DNA from: Viola odorata
Lineage: Eukaryota > Streptophyta > Magnoliopsida > Malpighiales > Violaceae
Assembly (NCBI GenBank): GCA_963691705.1
Contig: OY829545.1
Span: 40,969,475 to 41,033,474 of the forward strand
Length of the DNA: 64,000 bases
Reading direction: 5' to 3'
The translations under genes and the position numbers were made by a program. Shown here piece after piece: positions 53,796 through 62,600 of the stretch. The stretch's first letter is position 1. The number at the start of each line of letters is the position of its first letter. Under the pieces are notes generated by a model. The model did not search any database and was not told where the DNA came from. It was given only the letters and a program-made list of their open reading frames with translations.

Positions 53796-53939
53796 CTCCG
53801 AGAAATGGGCCTTTGGAAAGAGGAGGTCCTCAAAAGACGAGCCGCCCCGTTACCATCAAAGACTGATGGACTTGAGGCGGGAATGAGGATCGATGTCTAT
53901 ATGCTGCTAATGATACAGGTACTCGAGAGGAGTACGAGC

Positions 53940-54724
53940 TAGAATCCTGGAAAAACACGAAGGAGCGCGATATTACGGGTAGCCATGACGTAAAAGCCAT
54001 ACGATTGTAGGTATCCACAGTGTAAGGTCGCGTCGATATCGCAGGTAGCTCCTGGCAGTGTAACGCCTCGCCGGTATCGCGGGTATCTGGTGGTATAAAG
54101 CCTCACAAATCGTAGGCAGTTGATGGCATAAAACCGCGTCAATATCGCTGACTCCATGAGCGGAAAGGAAAGAAAGAACCCGCATGTCCTCAAAATCCCT
54201 GTAAGTACAAAGTTTACTAATATCTCCGTAGAATGCCTATCTCCTCTATGTGTTTCCAGTTCGCCAGACATGCCGATGGACCCGAAACGTATGCGAACCT
54301 AACCCAACGGTATGAACCTTGTCGCAGTCCGCGATAACGTCAACAATAGTCCGTCAGCGTCAATAACTCTCCTACGGCACGGACGAGTTTGCAACCTTCT
54401 AAGCACTACTGATGGCCCAGACCTGTTAATACCGCTAGGCAAAAATGACATCCTAATGGTTCTGGACGAGTTAGCGGCGTCTCTCGCTGATTCCTTGGCA
54501 CCCCATGAGGACGGGTCTTTGGACAAGCACGAAGACCGGAACCCACTTGCTCGGAGGAAAGCATCCGACCTAGGCGCTGCCTAACGTTCAATTGTTCTTT
54601 GTCATATCAAAAGAGACAAATAAACTCAGAGATTCTGTAAATATGACCCTCACCTAAGATACCAGACATGGATAGGGAATGATAGCCCTTGGTAAATACT
54701 TGGGCTCGTTTTCAGTTGGGCTTA
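53940..54724. other. Region between gene D promoter and 3' LTR
   Basis: No gene supported. About 54000-54150 has three or four degenerate repeats of TATCGC with GCATAAA or GTAAAGC words, spaced about 50 bp. It ends with GCTCGTTTTCAGTTGGGCT directly before the LTR, a phrase also placed directly before the E1 3' LTR. Confidence 0.5.
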
Positions 54725-54950
54725 TGATAACAATCAAGACAATCCCAAGGACATTGCTGTAATTATGACCCCTGCCGAGGGCGGAATCGTATAAGCCTAT
54801 CGGATATTTAAGCTATCGCTACTAGGCCATGAGGTGTTTTCTGGGATGGTCGACATCAGCGGGGGGGAGGACTCACGCGTCTTTGGATGCACGGCATCAT
54901 CCCATCCCAGGGGACCCATGGAGTTATCGCCCCCGGCACCCTCCTCGGAG

Positions 54951-55122
54951 GCATCGCCCATGACGTCACCTCAGGTATCGCCCATGACGTCATCCCCAGG
55001 TATCGCCCATGACATCACCTCAGGCATCGCCCATGACGTCACCCCCAGGCATCGCCCATGACGTCACCTCAGGTATCGCCCATGACGTCATCCGCAGGTA
55101 TCGCCCGTAACGTCATCTAGAG
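54951..55122 (+). promoter_or_regulatory. Seven tandem bZIP-type boxes in the E3 LTR
   Basis: Seven units, alternately 24 and 25 bp, of the form G(C/T)ATCGCCCATGACGTCA followed by CCTCAG or TCCCCAG. Five keep the palindrome TGACGTCA, the core recognised by plant TGA-type bZIP factors. Unit 3 has TGACATCA and unit 7 TAACGTCA. They end about 50 bp upstream of the TATA box. E1 has one such box. Confidence 0.8.
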
Positions 55123-55173
55123 CGGTATCTCCCTTGGATATCGCCTTTTCCCCAGTTATCGCCCCCAACGGCC

Positions 55174-55180
55174 TATAAAT
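55174..55180 (+). promoter_or_regulatory. TATA box of the E3 LTR
   Basis: CCTATAAATACTC, as in E0-E2. Confidence 0.72.
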
Positions 55181-55276
55181 ACTCTCATTTTAAAACATCA
55201 AGTAAGCCCAAAAAACTGCATACCAGACCCTCTGCTATTTTTGAACCGCTTACTGACTTAAGCATCGGAGTGTCTA

Positions 55277-55297
55277 CGCCGGAGTCCCCCTCCGGCG
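55277..55297 (+). other. Conserved GC-rich hairpin in the E3 LTR R region
   Basis: CGCCGGAG pairs exactly with CTCCGGCG over a 5-nt loop, followed by CTTTGCAGG. E2 has the same with one change; E1 is degraded. It is about 100 bp after the TATA box, so likely transcribed. Confidence 0.6.
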
Positions 55298-55394
55298 CTT
55301 TGCAGGTGGATCCGACGTCATCTACAGCGCCTCCGACTAACAGTAGACATCGTCCCGATCGTCTCGAAGATCGAATCTTATCAAATTTTATAAG

Positions 55395-55830
55395 AGCTAC
55401 TTATATAGTTAATAGTTAATATGTTTTATTAATACTTATTATTAATACTTATTAATAGCCATTTATATAGTTAATATATATTATTAATACTTATTATCTA
55501 AAATATATTGTCTCCATAATAACTATTTAGAACCAAAAAATAGAAACAATTAATAATTTTTTCTTTTAAGCTCTAAATATATGTCATCATCATATTGTTA
55601 GTATTGTTCAAAAATAAATTATATTAAATTATAATAGCTATTTATATAGTTAATTGTTAATATGTTTTATTAATACTTATTAATAGCCATTTATATAGTT
55701 AATATATATTATTAATACTTATTATCTAAAATATATTGTCTCCATAATAACTATTAAGAACCAAAAAAATAGAAAAAATTAATATTTGTTTTCCTTTTAA
55801 ACTCTAAATATACTTTAGCATGTTACATGT
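55395..55830. repeat. Direct duplication, 241-bp period, AT-rich
   Basis: ATGTTTTATTAATACTTATT recurs at 55421 and 55662. 'ttatatagttaatatatattattaatacttattatctaaaatatattgtctcc'-type sequence is shared for about 170 bp of each copy. The first copy has an extra 15-nt repeat. It abuts the E3 LTR. Confidence 0.75.
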
Positions 55831-56496
55831 ATATCAAAATTGAAAAAAACAATTCAAAAGAGTCAAAACGACTCCATTTCACAACAAACAACACTACAAC
55901 GTCAACATTAAATTAATTTCTTCTCAAATCCAATTTCCTTTCACAAACCCTAGAAAACTGCCTCCTTACCACGATGTCGTCTCCTCGCTCTCATCGCCAC
56001 GCCGTCTTGCTCTCGTCGCTGCATCGCTCTCACCGTATAAGTCGCCACTGTTGTCGCCTCCTCGCTCATGTCGTTGCTGTCGCCGCTCAAGATGACCACA
56101 ATTGGTGAATCCATAAATGTAAGGATTGGAGAGGTTTAATTTTTCTATTTTTGTTTAATTTACGTTGCGGAATCCCCTCCTACTTATTTTCGAACAAACT
56201 CTTTTACAAATGCATTCCAGAAAATTGTGGATGCCTATGGGTTAGTTACTTTATATTATCATTTCTCTTATGTATGCACGCACGAGGTCATATTTTGGAA
56301 GAAATGTCTTCGACTTAGAACACTGGAGTTTGTTTCTTCATTCAGTCAGTTTGAGAAACATTAGAGGTTGAACATTGCTTGTGTTTGTTGCAGCTCTAAT
56401 TTAGCTCCTATTTCTCTGTTTCTCTTGTTTTTTGTATAGATAGTGGAGTCGGCGGGGTCTCCTGTGGAGTATGGAATGGGAAATGCAGAAGTCCCT
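55831..56496. other. Flank left of E4, no gene confirmed
   Basis: An ATG at 55974 opens a frame of about 44 codons rich in Ser, His and Arg (repeated TCGTCG/CTCGCTCTC words). The sequence before it resembles a 5' leader (CAAACCCTAG). It could be the first exon of a decayed gene, but nothing downstream supports this. Confidence 0.4.
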
Positions 56497-56699
56497 TGAT
56501 GCGAATCCATGCATCCAACTACCATTACCACCAGCTGGTCCAATGACTCGAGCCAGAGCTAGAAAGCTTCAAGACCGTTTGTCATCTCTCATTCACAAGG
56601 AGCTGGAATGTGAGAGGACAAGTGAGGAAGCTGCACTTAGAGAGAAGACACCAAGAGTTGTGAATCTCCTTACTTTCACAATGACCGAAGATGATTCTG

Positions 56700-56880
56700 C
56701 CAGAAACGGCACTTGACCGTTTGTCACCAAAACGGCTCTTGTCCGATTCGTTCAAAACGGCTCTTGTCCGTTTAGCTTAAATCGGCACTTGACCGTTTCA
56801 CTCAGCCATTGCCGTTTCACTCATCTGTCTCGCGTGCCGATTGCTCAAAACGGCTCCTGCCCGTTTCGCGTGTCCAGAAG
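56700..56880 (+). promoter_or_regulatory. Cluster of AAACGG/CCGTTT motifs in the E4 LTR
   Basis: About nine copies of AACGG or its complement CCGTT in 180 bp, four or five arranged as AAACGGC(A/T)CTTG(A/T)CCGTTT-like inverted pairs. AACGG is the core of the plant mitosis-specific activator element bound by MYB3R factors. No function is shown by the sequence itself. Repeated in the 3' LTR (63387-63567). Confidence 0.6.
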
Positions 56881-57028
56881 CGCGCGTTGACTGAAGTTCA
56901 AGTTGTTGACTTTAATTATTTTAGCTTAATTAGTTAATTAGACAGTTTTAATTAGTTAAGTTATCTTCCTATTTTGGAAGTCCTACTTCTATTCCTATTT
57001 GGTTTACTATTAGGGTTTGTTTGTAACC

Positions 57029-57037
57029 TATATAAGG
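57029..57037 (+). promoter_or_regulatory. TATA box of the E4 5' LTR
   Basis: CCTATATAAGG, about 370 bp before the LTR end, leaving a long R-U5. Repeated in the 3' LTR at 63716. Confidence 0.7.
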
Positions 57038-57405
57038 AACCACTTGGCTACTTTATTAAGTTGGCTGTTATTTGATAAATTGAGTTAATCTCTTCAATCT
57101 CCGCCCCTTGTTCAAGTTGGTTGAACCTTGTTCTTCTTGAGTCCGCAATACTTGAGTCGTATACAAGTAAATCTTGGAATTGTATTATTGTGTCGTTTAT
57201 CTTAGTGTGATTCTCACATTGTTGAGTCTAGTCCTAAGAACCCGACTCAAGACCCTTGACTTGAAATCGATTAGGGCTCTTAGCACAGGTTAGCTAAGTG
57301 GTCTAAGCTCGTACTCGTCGAGTTATCTATTTCCGCAGGAAATCCGTCTTTGAACAAAGATCAAAATTGGTGCTACGCATCCTAAGGAACCAGGATCGTA
57401 TCAGT

Positions 57406-57417
57406 TGGTAGCGGAGC
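57406..57417 (+). other. E4 primer-binding site
   Basis: TGGTAGCGGAGC follows the LTR end by two bases. It is close to TGGTATCAGAGC, the complement of initiator tRNA-Met used by most plant chromoviruses, with two differences. Confidence 0.7.
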
Positions 57418-57436
57418 TTAAGGCGTTCAAAGATTG

Positions 57437-58202
57437 GTAAGTATCTTAATTGTTTTCAAGTTTTCATCGTTGAAATCGGTATTTCTTTCTACTCCATTCA
57501 AAACCGATTTCTTGCTGTGCTTGGTTAGTTACTTGAATACAATTGGTTGTGTTTCGTTCCAGTTTGTTGTGTTGAAATTCGCTAAATTACTTGCGTTTTC
57601 TACCCACAAGAAGGTCACAAAATACAAGAGAAAATTCTGTTCAGTTTCAGTAATTTCAGTTGTCGAATTTGTATTCATATATATAGCAACTGAAGTCCGA
57701 TTTTAGTAATTGTGGTTTCGTTGGAAAGCTGAATCTGTTGGGCTTCCGAATCAAAAAGAATCGGTCGATTCGGAGTTCAGAGTAAAAGGTTCTGATCAAA
57801 ACACTGAATTGTGTTTTGCTGTCAAAAAAAAAAAAAAAAAAAAAAACAACAACAGGGAAATTTCCCAAAGAAAAGAAAGGGATCCGATCCTGCAAATACG
57901 AAAATATATAGAAGTATTTTCTCCATAAAAACCAGATTTATCAAGGAATTAAATTGCACTGCGATTGGGTATTACAATCATAACTGAAATTGAACTTGTT
58001 TGAGTCCCTTCGAGTCAATTTTGAGCTTTCTTTGATTCCTTGAAATTGCCTTCTACTCTACTTGCTATTTGTTTGATTGGTTGTTCTTGCAATTACTCAA
58101 ATATCAAGTGTCACAATTCTTTTCCGTGCTAGTTTCTTTGAGAGTCTTCTTGGAAGCTTTTACTTTGGATTCTTGAGTCTCACTAACACTTGAACATTGC
58201 AG
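57437..58202 (+). other. Probable leader intron of E4
   Basis: Strong donor ATTG/GTAAGT at 57437 and acceptor ACATTGCAG/G ending at 58202, both in the untranslated leader between PBS and gag. The segment is T-rich and contains a run of 23 A at 57824-57846. No coding frame of interest lies in it. Confidence 0.45.
57824..57846 (+). repeat. Poly(A) run
   Basis: Twenty-three consecutive A residues in the E4 leader, followed by AACAACAAC. Probably simple-sequence expansion. Confidence 0.85.
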
Positions 58203-58327
58203 GGAAATTTGAGAGATTTTGTGAGATTATTAGAGTGATTAAACACGAGAGTAAACACGTGAGGGAGTGCTAGGTTAGTGCAATTTTACGTTTTCTTTGG
58301 TGTTGTGAATTTCAGGAAAAGTAAACG

Positions 58328-59635
58328 ATGTCTCAAGAGGGAGTACAACAACCCGATCTATCGGCTATACTAGCCATAATGACGGAACAACTCTGAACAT
58401 TGAATGAACGGCAATTAACTGCAAATGAGCGGCAGCTAACTGCCGATGCAAGGATAGCTAAGGTGGAAGCGTTAGGTACCATTAATCCAGTTCCTATAGC
58501 CGCGAATAACCAACGTGATGGCCGTTTGTCTGATCTGTCCGAAGAAGATGACAACGCCCGTCGACCACGTGATGAGAATCGTCGGCCTAATCTTGCTTTG
58601 GTCCCTCCTAGGCGACTTGCCCGACGTGGTCCACAATTACCATATTCTGATTGGGAAGGAGAACCTGATGGGGGAGAAGGCTGGATAAATACAAGGGATG
58701 GACAGAGGAGAGAGAGACGAGACCGTCGTGATGGTAGGAGAGAACGGGAGGATGACCGTTTGGATGCTAATCTAAACAGCATCAAAATGAAAATACCTCC
58801 GTTTGAGGGTGCTGACGACCCTGATGCATACTTAACTTGGGAAAGGAAAGTAGATGCTATCTTCTTATGTCACAATTATTCGGAAGGTAAAAAGGTTCAG
58901 ATCGCCGCAGTCGAATTCTGTGGGTATGCTAGTCATTGGTGGGAGCAGTTCAATCGGAAAAAGGCAGCTGTCTTAGCTGGTCCGATTGCTAATTGGGAAG
59001 AGATGAAGCAGGTGATGAGACAACGGTTTGTCCCTGCCCACTTTCACCGTGAGCTTCATCAACGGCTTCAAACCTTGAAGCAAGGCAGCAAGGGAGTTGG
59101 AGCATACTTTAATGAGATGGAAATTGCTTTGGCTCAAGCGAGGATTACTGAAGAAACTGAGGTAACGATGGCTCGGTTTCTTGCTGGTTTGAATGCAGAC
59201 GTTGCCGATGCATTGGAGCTGACGCAATACAATACTCTAGAGGAGATACTTCATATGGCTCAAAAGATTGAGAAGCATAGGAAAGCTAGGAGTTCCTATA
59301 AGTCTACTGGGTCGACACCTTGGAAGAAGACGTCTTGGAATAAGGATGACAAAACGGCCCCTGCCGTTTTGAAGGGATCTGCCAGTGCTGTTGTTCCTTC
59401 TCAAACGGCACCTACCAAACCTTATACTCCACCAGTGGATCGGCCAGCCACTAAGGAAATTATCTGTTTCAAGTACAACGGCCGAGGGCATAAGAAATCA
59501 GAATGCCCGAATAAAAGAGTTTTCATCATCAGGCCGACTGGCGAGGAAGAATCGGATGATGAATAGGAGGAAACGGAACCTGAGGGAAACGGTCAGACCG
59601 ATTCGGATATTGACCATCAGAGAGGTGACCATGTT
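58328..59635 (+). pseudogene. E4 gag
   Basis: M-S-Q-E-G-V start at 58328; TGA at 58394-58396 interrupts after 22 codons, probably an Arg codon originally. The same frame runs from 58397 to a TAG at 59564-59566. Arg/Glu-rich N-terminal part, then the gag core (I-P-P-F-E-G-x-D-D-P-D-A-Y-L-x-W-E, W-W-E-Q, R-F-V-P) at about 58790-59240. The zinc knuckle near 59464 reads C-F-K-Y-N-G-R-G-H-K-K-S-E-C, with Tyr at the second Cys position. The frame continues into pol after the TAG. Confidence 0.88.
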
Positions 59636-62600
59636 CGGTTGCTTGTAATCCGACGGACCCTGAGCGTACAGTCCACAGAAGAAGTGTGTGATGAGGAGCA
59701 ACGGACCAATCTGTTCCACACCCGCGGGGTGATTGATCACAAGGGCTGTTCCATTATCATAGACAACGGAAGCTGCACCAACTGTGCCAGTGCGCTGATG
59801 GTTCATAAGCTGGACTTGCCAACGGTAAAGCATCCGAAACCGTATCATCTACACTGGATGACGGATGACAACGGTATTAAGGTAACCAAACAGGTGCTTG
59901 TTAAGTTTCGTATCGGCAAATACCAAGATGAAGTTCTCTGTGATGTTGTGCCGATGCAAGCAAGCCATATCCTCCTTGGACGCCCATGGCAGTTTGATCG
60001 CGCAGCGAATCATGATGGGAAGAGGAACCTCTACAAGTTGGTTAAGGATGGTCAGAAGTTCACCTTGGCACCGTTAACACAAGCTGAAGTGTTTGAGGAT
60101 CAGCAATGGCTTGCTAAGTCACATGCTGAATATGAAATTTCAAAACAGCTTGCGAGAGAAAAAGAAGGTTTGAGTGTGAAATATATAGAGGGAAACACTG
60201 AGAGTGTGAGCCTTAAACATTCGCATGAAAACAGTAAGCATGCAGAGGGAGAGTGTAAACAGTCGCATGAAAACAGCAAACATGCAGAGGGCGAGTGTAA
60301 ACATTCGCACGAAAAGAGTAAGCGTGCTGAGAGTGGCATTGAGAGAAAAGGAGAGGTAAATAAAAAGAAATTGAGTGTATATGCCAAGGGGAGCGAAGTA
60401 AGGAGAGCCATGCTTTCTCATAACAATTGTTTTGACGCAAGCCGTCCTCTACTTCTTATCCGTTTTCGCTCTTATTGTTTAACCTCAAATGAAACGGAAC
60501 GGCACCATACCGTTCCGATTGGTATATCTTCTCTCTTGCAGGAATTTGGAGATGTTCTACCCGAAGAAATGCCACCTGGCTTACCTCCGATTCGAGGCAT
60601 AGAACATCAGATCGACTTTGTTCCTGGATCGGCAATTCCTCATCGGCCGGCTTACCGATCCAATCCGGAGGAGACAAAGGAACTGCAACGGCAAGTGGAC
60701 GATTTGCTTGCGCGTGGGTACGTTCGGGAGAGTCTGTCTCCATGTGCCGTTCCAGTCATTCTGGTCCCAAAGAAGGACGGATCTTGGCGCATGTGTGTTG
60801 ATTGTCGAGCAGTCAACAAAATCACTGTAAAGTATCGCCATCCTATTCCTCGATTGGATGATATGTTAGATGAATTAAGTGGTAGTATAGTATTTTCTAA
60901 AATTGATTTAATGAGTGGCTACCACCAAATTCGTATGAAAGAAGGGGATGAATGGAAAACTGCTTTTAAAACTAAGTATGGCTTATATGAATGGATGGTT
61001 ATGCCGTTTGGCTTGACTAATGCTCCTAGCACCTTTATGAGGTTAATGAACCATGTACTTCGGCACTTAATTGGTAAATTTGTTGAAGTTTATTTTGATG
61101 ACATTTTAATCTATAGCAAATCATTGGATGAACATGCTTTACATCTTAGGGAAGTTTTTCTAACACTTCGTGAGCAGAAATTATATGCTAAACCTAGTAA
61201 GTGTTCTTTTGCATTGGAACAAGTTGGTTTTCTTGGTTTCATTGTCAGTGCAGGAGGCGTTAAAGTGGATGAAGAGAAGATCCGCGCGATACGGGAATGG
61301 CCGACGCCGAAGGCCGCTACCGATGTGAGATCGTTCCATGGATTAGCGAGTTTCTATCGGCGTTTTGTAAAGGATTTTAGCACCATTGCCGTTCCATTGA
61401 ATGATTTAACAAAAAAAAATGTTGTTTTCAGGTGGGAGCAACAACAGGAGGAGGCGTTTGCTACCCTCAAGGAACGGCTCTGTGCCGCTCCCGTGCTAGC
61501 ATTGCCCGACTTCAGCAAGGCGTTTGAGATCGAGTGCGACGCCAGCAGGTTAGGAATCGGCGCCGTTCTGATGCAAGAGAAACGACCGATTGCCTATTTC
61601 AGTGAAAAGCTCAAGGATGCCCAACTCCGATATCCTACCTATGACAAGGAGTTCTATGCTCTTGTCAGAACATTGGAAATATGGCAACACTACTTGATGC
61701 CGAGAGAGTTTATCATCCACACAGACCATTTGAGCTTGAAATACCTAAAGGGTCAAGGGAAGCTGAATCGGCGACATGCCGTTTGGATGAAATTCATTGA
61801 AGCCTTCCCTTACCACATTCAGTACAAGCAAGGTAAAGAGAATGTTGTTGCCGATGCACTATCTCGAAGGTACGTGCTCATTACTTCTCTAAATGCCAAA
61901 TTGCTTGGATTTTCGCACATTATCGAACTCTATGCTACCGATTCTGATTTTGGTGATATTTATTTGCATGGCGTTTCTATTTCTGGTTCTAAATTCTACA
62001 AGCATGAGGGTTATTTGTTTAAAGGCAAACATTTATGTATTCCTCATTGCTCTCTTCGTGAATTACTGGTGCATGAAGCCCATAGTGGTGGTTTAATAGG
62101 TCACTTTGGCGTGACTAAAACTTTGGATGTGTTACATGATCACTTTTATTGGCCTCACATGAAGCATGATGGCGTGCGCATTATTGCTAGATGTTTGACT
62201 TGTCGTAGAGCCAAATCTAAATCTGCTGGTCATGGAGAATACATGCCGTTACCTGTTCCTTCTCATCCTTGGACCGATTTGTCCATGGACTTTGTCGTCG
62301 GACTACCCAGGTCTAAGAACGGTAAGGATAGTGTTTTTGTTGTGGTGGACAGGTTTTCAAAAATGTCCCATTTTATTGCATGTTCGACTACTTCTGATGC
62401 TACTCAGATTGCTGATTTGTTCTTTCGTGAAGTAGTCTGTTTGCATGGTATCCCTTTGACGATTGTGAGTGATAGAGATACTAAGTTTCTTAGTCATTTT
62501 TGGCGTGTCTTATGGAAGAAGCTTGGTACTAAGTTATTGTATTCTACATCTTATCACCCACAAACGGATGGTCAAACAGAGGTGGTAAATCGGACTCTTG

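Larger units (their letters stand above)
45691..55383 (+). mobile_element. E3, 3' portion of a second Tat/Retand-type element
   Basis: Contains the tandem array, antisense A, B, C and D, and a 3' LTR, in the order seen in E1, but no gag or pol. It is joined to E2 at the array. Its LTR differs in length and U3 from the E2 LTR, and the flanks do not share a target duplication, so E2 plus E3 is a recombinant and not one insertion. Confidence 0.82.
54725..55383 (+). repeat. E3 3' LTR (659 bp)
   Basis: TGATAACAAT start, CTTATCA end. U3 stem CTGGGATGG (54841-54849) with CCATCCCAG (54902-54910). A seven-copy 24/25-bp array with TGACGTCA boxes lies at 54951-55122. TATA at 55174. Hairpin CGCCGGAG/CTCCGGCG at 55277-55297, then GCTTTGCAGG. 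Confidence 0.9.
56497..57403 (+). repeat. E4 5' LTR (907 bp)
   Basis: Starts TGATGCGAATCC, ends GATCGTATCA. Its first 220 bp are a copy of the pol C-terminal codons, which gives a spurious open frame at 56471-56716. A cluster of AACGG/CCGTT motifs follows (56700-56880), then TATA at 57029. Confidence 0.92.

Noticed and set aside
56471..56716. 81-residue plus-strand frame
   Set aside because: It is the copy of the pol C-terminal codons carried in the 5' LTR of E4.
57656..57928. Frames on both strands around the poly(A) run
   Set aside because: Low complexity (poly-Lys or poly-Phe) in the E4 leader.
60100..60440. Minus-strand frames opposite the E4 minisatellite
   Set aside because: Repetitive shadow of the 42-bp units.
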